The position numbers were made by a program, and so were the translations under genes. A DNA stretch of 64,000 nt from assembly GCF_048544455.1 (NCBI RefSeq), contig NC_133538.1:252946491-253010490 (forward strand), read 5' to 3'. Below, piece after piece: positions 34,369 to 45,840 of this stretch (position 1 is the stretch's first letter; each line of letters begins with the position of its first letter). Origin of the DNA: Silene latifolia. Lineage: Eukaryota; Streptophyta; Magnoliopsida; Caryophyllales; Caryophyllaceae. The notes under the pieces are model-generated. The model was not told where the DNA came from. It was given only the letters and a program-made list of their open reading frames with translations, and made no database searches.

Positions 34369-36450
34369 ATGGCTTTTGGAAGAAGAGGAACCAAACGACG
34401 GTTGGATGCAGAAGAAAATCCAACTGAAGTTGAACATGAAGATCACAATGAAACTATTGTGATAAATGAAGATGATATGGAAACTGAACCCACACAACAT
34501 CAAACAACAACAAACCACTGAAATCCATTACCTTTGTATTCGGAAATCACCAAAATCGGTAAGAAAAAATGGGCCTGCAATCATTGTAAAAGAAGTTTCA
34601 CGAGTTCCTATACAAGAGTTCATCATCATTTTTTGGTCCTCAACCGTGAAAAATCAAATCATTCGTTGTAGCGTTCGCTCGCAAACAGTCGAATTTCAAA
34701 GAATCCGAGCAATGGTTGAGCAAGCAAAGTCTAGTGGTGGTTCCCAATCATTAACCAAATCAACCATTAAAAACAGTAACGTGGGAAAATCAGGAACTCA
34801 AAAGAATCCTATTGCGGAATCATTCCGTACAGTTGAGCGACAACAACTCGATGTTCTTATTGTTCGAGCATTGTGCGCCAATGGCATTCCTTTCAATGTA
34901 CTAAGGAATCCAGATTTTACTAACATGATAAAAGCATTATCTAATGCTCCTTCTGATTACAAACCACCTTCTTTTGATAGAGCAAGAACAAGCGTATTAG
35001 ATGAAGTATACCGTCAAGTGGACAACGAGTTGGCTGTTGTGAAAGAAACGTGGGGTCCTTATAGAACGTATATAGTGTCGGACGGTTGGACTAACGTCAA
35101 AGGGGAGCCACTCATCAATATTATCGCTTCAAACAACCGAGGCTCCATGTTCATGTACGCCGATGATTTTTCGGGACAGGAGAAGACGGTGAAAAATATT
35201 GCGAATTACCTACTGAAATCAATTGATGAAATCGGGCCATCCAATGTGTTACAGGTAGTTACGGATAATGCTGCAAATTGCAAGGCCACAGGAAAGGAGA
35301 TTGAAAAGGTACACAAACACATTTTTTGGTCTCCTTGTGTTGTGCATACAACAAATTTAATATTTAAAGATTTCGATTAATCCTTTGGGTGGATGAGTGA
35401 AACCTACAAAAAAGGAAAGGAGATAGTTAAGTACTTCAAACATCATCAAAATGCTAGTTCTGTTTTTCGCGCCCATTCCGATTTGGAACTGTTAAAAGTG
35501 GCAAAGACTCGTTTTGGGTCTCATCATTTGCTACTGGAAAGGCTTTTAAAGTGTCGTGACGCTCTTGCTATCACTGTTGTTCAAAGGGTTGGAAAGATCT
35601 GATCAAAGGGGATGAAGAATTAGGGAGAAGAGTCGCAGCTAACATAAATGATAGTGACTTTTGGGATGAGGTAGAGAACGTCCTAAAAATAACAAAACCT
35701 CTTTATATGATGATAAAATTTGCTGATGGGGAAGGGCAAAAAATGGGTGAAGTGTATGAAAAAATGGATTGCATGATTGGTGAGATGAAGGATATAGTGA
35801 ACAATAACACACATGCAGGGGATTGGGATAAAATGGAAGACATACTTGTTAGTCGATGGGAGAAAATGAATATACCTCTACATTGCCTTGGGTTTTCACT
35901 TAACCCACACTTTTACGATGCCAATTATTTGAAAACCCCTGCACCCGGTGGTCTTCCGAGGCGCCCACCAAATGCGGACCGAGAAGTCGTTAGCGGAGTC
36001 TTAAAGGCATTTGACAAAATTGGTGAAGACGCGGCTGAAAAAACACTTCTACGCCAACAATTATCAGCCTTTCAATCTAAAGAAGGGATTTTCGGGACGC
36101 GTGAAGCTATTGCCGATGCTATTATTATGAATCCCATTTCTTGGTGGAATGCGTATGGATCCGAGACTCCGGAGTTGGCTGATATTGCGGTGAGAGTTTT
36201 ATCACAGCCCATTAGTAGTTCATCCGCTGAGAGAGTGTGGAGCACATACTCCTTTATCCACAATACGAAGAGAAACCGTCTAAATGGAGCACGTGCGGAT
36301 AAACTCGTGTTCATTCATTCAAATATCCGGCTTCTATCTCGCTACACTACAAGCTATAATCAAGGACCGTCGAATAAATGGGATATAAATCCCGAGAGTG
36401 ATTATTTAGATGATTCATTAGTTAGATTAGAAGAGTTACGTTGTGGGTAG
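34369..36450 (+). pseudogene. hAT transposase (BED, DUF659, dimerisation domain), four breaks
   Basis: The ATG at 34369 opens MAFGRRGTKRRLDAEEN, with a basic nuclear-localisation-like start and then an acidic stretch. A TGA at 34519-34521 breaks it. The BED finger (WACNHCKRSFTSSYTRVHHH) follows, then a frameshift in the T-run at about 34630. The DUF659 part shows VSDGWTNVKGEPLIN (first catalytic Asp), VTDNAANCKATGKEIE (second Asp region) and CVVHTTNLIFKD (C-x2-H). A TAA at 35378-35380 and a frameshift near 35585 follow. The C terminus carries the dimerisation block SSAERVWSTYSFIHNTKRNR. Domain order and length (about 690 residues) fit a hAT transposase; it cannot make full-length protein. Confidence 0.92.
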
Positions 36451-36712
36451 GAATGTAGGATTTTAGCTAGTTATTGAAAACAATGTTTCTTTTTGCTTTG
36501 CTAAAATGTTTAATCTTTGTTGCTGAAACTTTATTTTACATTGTTTTGGAATTTGGAATTTATTTTATGTTATTTAAAGAAAGTTATTTTTGGAAAGCGA
36601 ACCCGATTCTGAGCTTTAATACACTCTTCCGAACCGAGTTCACCATAAGTAGCGAACTCCGAACTCGAACTACGAACTCGAACCGGACCGAATCCCGAAC
36701 CATGTAACCTTG
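36451..36712. other. hAT right subterminal region
   Basis: It has an AT-rich tail then closely spaced GAACTCGAAC / CGAACTCCGAACTCG repeats (36595-36700) before the terminus. Such clustered short repeats are typical transposase-binding sites of hAT ends. Confidence 0.6.
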
Positions 36713-36982
36713 GCATGGACTTCCCCAAACCAAAATAGACATTATTTCTAATGTCATGAATTTCGGGGGAGTTCATGCACATGGAATGCAATGCATGAAA
36801 TTGAAGATTGTCATTTTGGATTTTACAAGTCGGGAACAATAATAATGAACACCTTAATGAAGCTAAGGTGTTAGTCCTCCAATGTTGCTAGGACTCCACA
36901 AAATGATCAAGATAAAATAAAAAACAAGAGAAGTAGACAAACCATAAGGGAGGTGTAAGAATGTAGGAGCCTCCAAAGTTTG

Positions 36983-38589
36983 CTAATCCTGACCCATCGT
37001 ATCATTATCATCATCATCTCTTGAGGCATAATCAACCTCCATAGATGTGTAATCATGTCCACTCTCACTTTCACTTGCTTGTTCTTCCTCACTTTCCTCT
37101 TCCTCTTCCTCTTCCTCTTCTTGGACTTATTCTTGAACCTCTTCTTCTTCTCCTTCTTGGTCACCACCCTCTTCAACAACCATCTCCTCGTCACCCGGTC
37201 TACCACCACTAGGAATTCTAGGAAATAATACTTCCCTATCCGCCCAACTAGGCAAAGGACAAGACGGATCAAGAAGTCCTTGCCTAGCTAGATGTAGGAG
37301 GGGCGGATATTGGGCCTTGTAAGCATCCACTCTATCATTGTAAGCTTGCTTATGCATTTCCCTCATGAGTAGAGTCAAGTAATCATTTCCCACTTCGACA
37401 TCTTTAGGTTTGAACTCGTGGTATTCAAATGGGTAAGGTGAGGTGATAATGGAGGAGGAGGGCTCGGCAATTTCGCCCCTTTGTTGTTGAATGATATACT
37501 CGGTCTCTTCGGAGAGTGGGAGAAGGTAGTTCGGTCGGTGAACATTCAATCGCCAAATTTTGGAAGGCAATGTGAAGGATCTAGCTTCATTTGTTAACCA
37601 CCCATATTTGTTTTCAAGAGTGTCGTGCTTGACCCACTTAAACTTGTGAATCATGGTGTCCATATCAACAAGATGACCTCCTTTAACCGGCACATAAGTG
37701 TTGTTTTTGTTAAAATCCCGGTTAAAATGCTTAGCCAAATAGGTAACTAGTCCTCCATTGACAATAAAGGCGGTGCCTTCTTTGCCACAATCGACATTAA
37801 GCCATCGTTCAACCAAAAGTCTTAGAGCATTGTATGGCTTGCTAAATTCCCTTCCAATGTTCAAGGCCGACTCAAAAAGAATACAATCAAGTTTGGTAAG
37901 ATGATTTGTGCCATTTCTAGCTATCAAAGTATTCCCAATGACCTTATGTCATACTCTAATGCCCGGATGGTGGACTAAGAGAGCACGACAATCATGAAAG
38001 CGTATGAATTTCTTTCCGGAAATCCACATCTAAAGAGGAGCGGGGTCATACTTGATAGGAGTCTTTGTATATTTTGGGTTATCACTAAGGCCGAATATCT
38101 TACCCAATTCGCCATAAGTTATGCGTCTATCAACATTTTCAAGACGAAACTCGATGTTGGTTCGAGTCTCCACCCTTGTGACTTTCAAAGAACTTAAAAA
38201 TTACAAGGTGAGGGAGGGGTATGTCAATTCTTTCATTGTAAACAATTTACCCAACCCCATAGACTCAAAGAAGGTTTTGGTTTGTTCAAGAACACCCAAC
38301 TTTGACAATTCATCTTCACAAATAAACTTAGTAGGCATGATGGTTTTCTTAGCAAAGAGAATGAATTTCTCCCTATGAGAGTCGGAAGTGAAAATTACCT
38401 CCGGATAATTGGATAATTGTTCAATGACCGGAGTTGTTGATGTTGTAGCTTTCACCCATCTTGTTGTTGAACCTCCAACCTTCCTTCATGGACTACCAAA
38501 GTCTTTGACAATTGTTTTGCTTGAAGAGCTAGTTGCCTTTTGGAAAGTGTCTTCTTTTGGGGTGCCTTGCCTCCTTTAGTTCTTGCCAT
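36983..38589 (-). pseudogene. ATHILA-type ORF of Athila-1, with H3-tail-like N terminus and acidic C terminus
   Basis: The ATG is at 38589-38587 and the terminal TAG at 36985-36983. The N terminus reads MARTKGGKAPQKKTLSKRQL. A frameshift near 38470 leads into FTSDSHREKFILFAKKTIMP, and a further frameshift after 38201 into ITYGELGKIFGLSDNPKYTK and KKFIRFHDCRALLVHHPGIR. Then come NGTNHLTKLDCILFESALNI and VNGGLVTYLAKHFNRDF, as in ATHILA ORF-1-like proteins (PF03078) that follow pol in Athila elements. After a TAA at 37127-37129 the frame continues as a highly acidic tail (E-rich, then DDDDN). Function in the family is unknown (often called env-like by position). The same ORF is present in Athila-2. 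Confidence 0.78.
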
Positions 38590-39626
38590 TCTCCTTTGCT
38601 TGATTACACCAATGAAAGATTGAAATCTTCAATTTTTAATGATACCTAAATCGATTTAGGATGAAAATAATGTTGCTTTGTATCCTAAAAATCGACTCAA
38701 AGGTTTGAAGATTTTGGTTTTTGAATCACTTGTTGTTGCAAAAGGAGTGAGTAATTTTTGTTTTGAGTAAGTTTGGATTTGAATTGGTTGAGTTTGGTTG
38801 AGGAAATTTGATTTTGTTGATAGAGAGGATGAGAGTTTTGGGGTTTTTGGGTAGTGTTTGTAGGTTGAAGAAATGAGAATGAATGGGAGAAGAGGGTTTA
38901 AAAAGACCTGTTATATTTGAAACTGTAGGGGAAGACGAGCGGACCAGGTGTTGGGACGCTCGGATTCTTCAAAATTTAACTCAGGAAAAGATGCCATCTA
39001 TCTGGAAAGACGAGCGGATTCTTTGTGGAGGGACGAGCGTCTTTCTGGGTGGACGCTCGGATTCCTTTACAGAGAAAATCCCTGAATTTTGCAGCAAAAA
39101 GACGAGCGTCTTTTATGAAGGACGACCGTCTAGAATGAGACGAGCGGTTTCTCAGCTAAGACACTCGGATTCATTGTCAGACCAGGTTTTTGTTTTCTGC
39201 AGCTCTACCAGACGAGCGTCTGGTGACTTGGACGCTAGGGGTTTCTTCAGGACGAGCGGATTGTCCATTTGGCTGCTCGGAATCTTCCTTGACCACACGG
39301 ATTCAGGTCCATCCGTGGGTACTTCGTAACCCGTGTCATTTTCATTCTTCAATTCTCGTGTTCTTCATTGTAGGGGCACTACAAAGGCATGAATAACCTA
39401 GGCAATTGCTATCCCTACACTAAGATAAAGCACTACACATCAATAAAATCATAAGTCCCTCCCTCACTTCTCTCAAAATGATGAATATCTTGATCAAGGC
39501 ACAAAAATGTAAATCCAAAAATGACAAAAATGCAATGTAATAATTAAAATGCAAGTTAGGGAGTTAGAATATTTACAAATGGTGGTTTAGGGAGGACTCC
39601 ACCAAACTCTCATCCAATGTGAGATT
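38590..39626. other. Athila-1 region where pol is missing, GACGAGCG-rich
   Basis: Where an intact Athila element would have about 3 kb of reverse transcriptase, RNase H and integrase, there is only about 1 kb of non-coding sequence. It holds a cluster of GACGAGCGGATT / GACGCTCGGATT motifs (38935-39290). The ORF 38883-39329 (plus) is an artefact of this repeat. Confidence 0.65.
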
Positions 39627-40883
39627 TCAAGGGGGCATGTTCAAGGTGTTGTTGATGTTACTCAACACCTTGAAGAAGTAGTCGAAAGCTTGCTCATTAT
39701 CATGATAAAGGTCCTCAATAGATTTTTGCACTTGTGGTTCTCCATGATGGTCTTGGTTCATAGCATTACCAATATAGGGATTGAATATCCCTTCAAACTC
39801 ATCATCCCAAAGACCGTAAACTTCGTCTACTTGATCATTAAAAATTTCTTTAGTTGATAGAGATAACTCTCCTTCTTTCTTGTCTTGGCCAATGAGGCCA
39901 TCTTCTTCACTTGTCATGGGTGAGCTTTTCAAGCTCTCATTGTTGCTATTTCCTTGTTCTTTAGATGAAGCATCATCCACTTTCTTTTTCCATTGAAATT
40001 CCAACTTCTTCCTATCATCCTTCCGGTTATAGTGATCAACCATAAAACATGACTCATGCATTCGGGGAGCTCTCATGGTCTTGTCAAGATTGAAAGTGAT
40101 GGTTTCATCTCCCACTTCAAGGGTGAGCTCTCCATGCTTCACATCTATCACCGCTCCCGCGGTGTGCAAGAAAGGTCTTCCTAAGATAATAGGAATGTTG
40201 GAGTCTTCTTCCATGTCAACAATAATGAAATCCACCGGGATGAAGAACTTTCCAATTCTCACGGGAACATCTTCCCATATCCCTAAAGGTGTCTTTGTTG
40301 ATCTATCCTCCATTTGAAGCGTGATGTTGGTACATTTGAATTCTCCCATTCCTAGCCTCTTGCTAACCGAATATGGCATGACACTAACACTTGCCCCAAG
40401 GTCACATAAAGCCCTGTTGATTGTAGTGTCACCAATAGTGCATGGAATGGAAAAACTTCCTGGATCCTTGAGTTTTGGAGGTGAACTCCCTTGAAGGATG
40501 GCACTACTCACCTTAGTGAAGGAAATAGTCTCAAGCTTCCGGATTGATTTTTTCTTCGTAAGGATGTCCTTCATGTACTTTGCATAGGCCGGAACGTGAT
40601 TGATCAATTCCGTGAAAGGATTCGAGACTTCTAAAGTCTTTACAATTTGCATGAATTTTCCAAGTTGGTCATCAAACTTAGGCTTAGCTTGATGACTCGG
40701 GAATGGAATTCTAATCACAATGGGCTCCTTCTCTTTGGCCTTTTCTTCACTTTTCTTTGAAACTTCTTGATTGGTGGGTTCTTCATCCCTAGAGTTTTGC
40801 ACAACTCTTTCCTTGTCACTAGATTCCACAACTTTATCCTCAACTTGCTTCTTTGGCCCTTCATATCTCGTACCACTGCTCAA
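39627..40883 (-). pseudogene. Athila-1 aspartic protease region
   Basis: Within about 418 codons, SIPCTIGDTTINRALCDLGA and then SVSVMPYSVSKRLGMGEFKC carry the D-L-G-A active-site version typical of Athila-type Gypsy proteases. VPVRIGKFFIPVDFIIVDM and IPIILGRPFLHTAGAVIDV (the ILGRPFL flap-end motif) follow. The N-terminal part is lysine/glutamate-rich. It ends in LNMPP followed by a stop at 39627, with no reverse transcriptase after it. It is joined to gag by a frameshift near 40885. Confidence 0.88.
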
Positions 40884-42583
40884 GTGAATGACACTAACCG
40901 TTTCATGTCTTGGGGGATTACTTGAGGTGGTAATTGCCCCTTTTGTCTTTTAGAGCTTAAAGATACTAGTTGGGTCATTTGAGTTTTCAACATTTTTGTG
41001 TGGGCTAGGATGTTGTTGATGGTGATGTCTTTTGCTTGGCTATCTTTTTGCATTTGAGTGAAAAATTCTTGTTGAATCTTTTGCATTTGGAGGACCGCTT
41101 TTTGAACATCAAAACCTTGGTCATATTGTTGATTGTATGGAGTTTGATTTTGATAACCTTAGTTTTGGTTGAAAAAGGGTCTTTGATTTTGGTTTCTCAT
41201 GGGAGGTGAGGTGTATGTTGGTTGAGGGTTTTGAACATTTTGGCTTTTGTATGAGAGATTTGGGTGGAATTTGGTGTTTTCATTGTAATAGTTGGAATGA
41301 GGGGTACCACTTTTGTATGCTTGAAAAACATTCACTTGCTCATTTGTTCCTCTACATTCACTTTGGTCATGTCCCCAAAGTTCTACAATTCTCACATATC
41401 CCACTTGGGATTGATGAAGATGCCACCATGGCATTAACATGATGCTTTGGTGATTTTGAGGCTTCTTCAAGCTTAGCCATAGCCTTCTCAAACTTCAAAT
41501 TGATGGTATCAATATGAGCACTAAGTTGAGCACCCAATTGAGTAATAGAGTCCACTTCATGCTTTCCTCCTCTAGTAGCCTTGCGAGATCTACTATATTG
41601 TGAATTATGGACCGCCATTTCCTCAATCTTGTTCTAAGTTTGATTATCGTCAACTTCGGTGAACATACCATTTGATCCCACGTTGAGAATGTTTCTTGAG
41701 TCTTCATAAAGACCATTCCAAAATTGTTGTACCAAGAACCACTCGCTAAGTCCATGATGAGACCATTTCCTCAATCTTGTTCCAAGTTTGATTATCGTCA
41801 ACTTCGGTGAACATACCATTTGATCCCATGTTGAGAATGTTTCTTGAGTCTTCATAAGGACCATTCCAAAATTGTTGTACCAAGAACCACTCGCTAAGTC
41901 CATGATGAGGACATGAGCGACAAGTTCCTTTGAATCGCTCCCAAGCTTCATACAAAGATTCTTCGTCCCTCTGCTTAAAACCCGTAATTTGAGCTCTTAG
42001 CATGTTAGTCTTTTTCGGAGGGTAGAAGTTTTTGTAGAAAGTTAGAGTCAACTTCTTCCAAGAGTCAATTCCAAGAGTAGCCTTATCAAGGCTCTTCAAC
42101 CATTGTTTCGCGGTACCAATTAGAGAAAAAGGAAATAAGACCCATCGAATCTGGTCTTGAGTCACTCCGTTTTGTGAAATCGAATCACAATAGTCCCAAA
42201 AAGTCTCCATGTGGGAATGAGGGTCTTCACTAGGCATCCCCCCAAATTGGCTTCTTTCGACTAATTGGATAAATGCGGATTTTGCAATGAAATTTCCGGT
42301 TAAGTGTTGTGGTGTGGGAGTACCATTGGGTAGGTTCTCCTCGGTTGGTACGGAATGTGATGAAAACTTAGGCATTGTGGGGTGATTGTGTGGTTAATTT
42401 TGTGTTGGGTTCCCCTCACCTTCTCTTGCAAAAGGGTTGACGAACTCAATAGTATTTGGTTGAATATATACAACCTCACCAATACCTCTCAAAGTATTTC
42501 TAGCAAGTCTTATATTGGTTGTCAAAGTCCCTTTCAATTTCGTGATCAATGGGTAACAAGTTACCTTGTGATCTTCTAGACAT
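40884..42583 (-). pseudogene. Athila-1 gag with a 148-bp tandem duplication
   Basis: The likely start is the ATG at 42583 (MSRRSQGNLLPIDHEIERDF). Breaks follow at about 42505 and 42410. The retrotransposon gag core shows QFGGMPSEDPHSHMETFWDY, WLKSLDKATLGIDSWKKL and RAQITGFKQRDEESLYEAWE. The tandem duplication (copies 41616-41763 and 41764-41911) repeats HHGLSEWFLVQQFWNG and shifts the frame. The zinc knuckle near 41395-41350 (CENC...GHDQSEC) is also split by a frameshift. Gag would package the RNA of the element. Confidence 0.85.
41616..41911. repeat. 148-bp tandem duplication in Athila-1 gag
   Basis: CATTTCCTCAATCTTGTT begins at 41616 and again at 41764. The two copies differ at only a few bases (for example CACGTTGAG versus CATGTTGAG). 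Because 148 is not a multiple of three it puts downstream gag out of frame. Confidence 0.88.
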
Positions 42584-42700
42584 GCAAAATATCAAACAAC
42601 TCGAAAACAATTAGAACAAACCTTGAGGAGTCTTACTTCCCCAAGGCAAAGAAAGACACAACTAATAACAATCAAAGAAAATCAAATTAAGTTAACACCG

Positions 42701-42718
42701 TCCCCGGCAACGGCGCCA
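42701..42718 (-). other. Athila-1 primer-binding site (tRNA-Asp)
   Basis: On the minus strand TGGCGCCGTTGCCGGGGA, a classic Athila-type PBS, lies four bases from the 5' LTR end at 42723. It confirms the minus-strand orientation. Confidence 0.95.
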
Positions 42719-42722
42719 TTTT

Positions 42723-44449
42723 TGGTTGGTCCGCTTTGAGCTTAGATTTTGGTTACTTGTCGTTAGGAGCACCTAGACCAAAACAATATTTATAACTTCA
42801 CAAACAACTCTACTAATAGTAAAGAGGCAAGTAAAGGTCGGATCCCAAGGGCCGGGTATTGATGTAAGATTTTCGATTGCAAGTAATGGTGTCTAGGGGT
42901 GTCACAATTTGGATTGAGATAAGAAGATAACTAAACTAAATAACAATAAAAGTAAACAAACAAGATGACTAAAACGAGATGTAAACAATTGATTAAAATC
43001 ACTAGGGTGTTATGGTTTCATAGGGAATTCATGGGAATTGATCATACAAACATATTCTCAAATTATAAGCAAGCAATTATTATTGTGATAGGATCAAGTT
43101 GGTTTATATCTTACAATCCTAGGAAGGTTTGGGTCCCGGAGCCGAATCGATTAGATTGTACAACACCTACAAGTCGACTTAATCCTCCCTACTCAACTAT
43201 ATGCATGGTCTAATGAGACTCGAGTTGGTTTATATCTTACAAGTCTCATTGAAAAGGTAAGTGATGGGTAAAAAAAATACAAGGATTCATAGGCTCGTAT
43301 TTCATCAAACATAACATGTGCATAAGTTGAGATCACAAAAAGCAAGCAAATAAATTATGTGAACATATTAAATTAAGCATGAATCATCCCCCATGTTGGT
43401 TTCCCCTATTTCCCCATTAATCCTAGTTAAGGAAACTACTCACTCATTATCAAGTTTGACATGTTAACAAGGTTGTCAATCATATTAACAAAGCAAAACA
43501 TGATGAATAAATGAAGATGATTAACAATATTTAAAAAGGGATTAAGAGAATTATGCCTAATGATGATTCCAAAATAATAATGCAAAGAATAATAGAAGTA
43601 CTTTATGATTGATGGAAGGTTGTCAATCTCCCAATAAACCCAAATAATCTTCAATTACCCAAAATAAAAGATGAACAATAGAGAAATTAAGGAAATGATA
43701 TTTGTATTAAGACTTGATTAGAAGTTGATTACAAGATTAAAGAGAGATTAGAATAATATAAACTACACTAAAGATTGATAAGAAGAACATCATAATCTAA
43801 TTAGACTAATGGGGTATTTATAGTGGGAATTAGGTGCACAAATTAGGGTTACTAAGGGCTTAAATGACGATTAAGTCCTTGAGGAATCGCTCCTCTCAAG
43901 AAAAGAGGTGGGTCTCCTTTTAGCTAGTCTTTCAAAAATATGCGCATCTCGAATGGAGAAGGAAGAGGTCGTGTTGCTTTGGAGGACAATCCGAGTGTCC
44001 AAAAGGTCGGGACGAGCGGATTGTATAGCTTCTGGACGAGCGGCCTGGCAGGTTGGACGAGCGGCCTGTGGAGCTTCTGGACAAGCATCCCGATAGGTGA
44101 GACGCTCGGATCTTTGCCATTTCTTCTTTTCTTCTTTTCTTCTTCCAACAATCCTCCGGGATTTTGTCGGGGATGCAAGGATCTTCTTATCATTGCCTAT
44201 CTACTACATTATGCACAAAGGCCTTCTAGTCTTGTCTTCTCTTTGATGCTTGGTCATTAGATTCGATCAATTTAGCTCTAATTTGCCATGAAAATGCAAG
44301 GTTTGCACTCCTCTCCTACCAAGGAAACAAAACCTCAAAGAATATGCAAAACAAAGGACTAAAGATAGTAAATAACCCAAATATGCACTAAAAAGCATAG
44401 AAACGAGGCTAATTCGGGGACTAAATATGCTCAAATATTGGTCACATCA
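42723..44449 (-). repeat. Athila-1 5' LTR
   Basis: Bounded by TGGTTGGTCCGC and ...TTGGTCACATCA. It is close to the 3' LTR throughout, indicating a fairly recent insertion relative to Copia-1. It carries the GACGAGCG cluster at about 43975-44110, here one unit shorter than in the other LTR. Confidence 0.92.
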
Positions 44450-44454
44450 AACTA

Positions 44455-45840
44455 TGAAACATGTTCAAATTTTATTCATTTGATTGGTGGGGATTGATGA
44501 TGGTAGAGTGAAACTTGTTTTCTCAACCTAATTGTTATTACTCTAAGGAATGAATTGTTTGGTCTTAGTACCTCACGATAAGGAACGAATTGTTTCAGGA
44601 CATGGAGATGAATGTAAAATCTTTATATGGTGTAGATTCCAAGTTTCGTTTTGAGTATTTCTATCTGCATCAATTCTTACTATGATATGCCTGCAGGATG
44701 TCACTTGAAATGCTTTCCTGTATTACCGTGGAATCTTTATCTATCTTTTATATGGCGTAGATACCAACCTACTCGTTATTACTATATGATTTCAATGTTT
44801 TGTGCCAATGTCGGTTATATAACTTATATACATGGAGACCTGAGACCTATTACCAGAGATCTTTTTACTTAGTCAACCATCCATTACTCAACAGGGAGTT
44901 AAGGAAGTTGTTTCTTGTTGACATTGGACTAGGTTTGGTCGTTTGTGTGGGGTCACTCTGTCAATGATTTTAATTTTTACTCGTGTTTTTTAATCTATTT
45001 AACATTTCAAACTGTTTGCAGGGGATAGTTTAGGGATACCTCAAGTGGGGAACATATGGATTACGATCAGTGTCGTGTTATCTTCAGGTTAGCAAAAATT
45101 CATTTTTACTCATATTTGTAATTAAAATACATCATTGTCTATTATTGAATTGCGTTCTCTCTTATACAACATCACCTCAATGTAAAATGAAAAGGGGAAC
45201 CATACATTATGCAAGTTTGCATCCCATATTGGTAGAATTACAAGTAGAAGAGATAAATTAGAATCTCTTGCATATACGTTTATTTTTGTTCTGAGGCAGA
45301 CTACCTTTACTGTGGTTATTAGTGCCGTAATGACCATAATTTATAACTGGTTGTTTTCATCACTTGTATTATTGCTTTTCAGGGGGATAACTAATCATTT
45401 CTTTTGATCTAATTACATTTTGGCTAATTTTATATGCAGTTCATACATAAAGCTCCAACGACACATTTCTTTAAGCAAATTAATAAGGCGCGAAATATTT
45501 GGATTTGATACACATTCCAATTTAAGCAACGTTCAAGTTATGATGAGGTTTAAAGCATTTGGGCTCCTTTCGCAATTACATGTACGACTGAGGATTGAAG
45601 GACTTAAGTATGTAGTTAGTTACTGTGTACATGGCTGTATATTTTCCAAAGATTTTGATATTTTGGTTCAAACATGACTTTGTACTTTTTTTTCCTCAAG
45701 ATTTGATCTCTACATTGTGGATTCAAGTATGATATTTATTGAGTTGGTAAATTCAAACATTGTGAACTCTTCTAAAAATTCTGAAATTCTAACAGAATTA
45801 TATAGTTGTACGAGTAATGGTATAATATTGTATAGGGTTA
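44455..45840. other. CACTA-2 interior, right part, no gene called
   Basis: Sequence continuing the CACTA-2 interior after the Athila-1 insertion. A CCTGCAG acceptor-like site near 44697 and a TTTGCAG site near 45020 occur, but no family motif is seen in any frame. Confidence 0.4.

Larger units (their letters stand above)
31535..36712 (+). mobile_element. hAT transposon, TSD GCATGGAC
   Basis: The 8-bp duplication GCATGGAC (31527-31534 and 36713-36720) is perfect and of the length typical for hAT. Terminal inverted repeats read CAAGGATACCAGGTTCAGGG on the left and, reverse-complemented, CAAGGTTACATGGTTCGGGA on the right. The matching unoccupied site exists in Athila-2 at 49559-49590 (GCATATGCATAAACTTCC). 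Inside are a BED-type ORF, a 73-bp minisatellite and a broken hAT transposase, all on the plus strand. Confidence 0.95.
28077..44449 (-). mobile_element. Athila-1: Athila-type Gypsy element lacking pol, host of the hAT
   Basis: Two similar LTRs (28077-29816 and 42723-44449), a tRNA-Asp PBS beside the 5' LTR, and flanks AACCA (28072-28076) / AACTA (44450-44454) define the element on the minus strand. It has gag, aspartic protease and a downstream ATHILA-type ORF, but no reverse transcriptase, RNase H or integrase between 39627 and 38589. A hAT element lies in its 3' region. Without the 5.2-kb hAT it is about 11.2 kb. It would have needed proteins from an autonomous relative. Confidence 0.9.

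Noticed and set aside
38883..39329. 148-codon plus-strand ORF
   Set aside because: It lies in the GACGAGCG-rich non-coding block and has no family motif; treated as a repeat artefact.
40075..40317. 80-codon plus-strand ORF
   Set aside because: Antisense to the Athila-1 protease, which has clear motifs on the minus strand.
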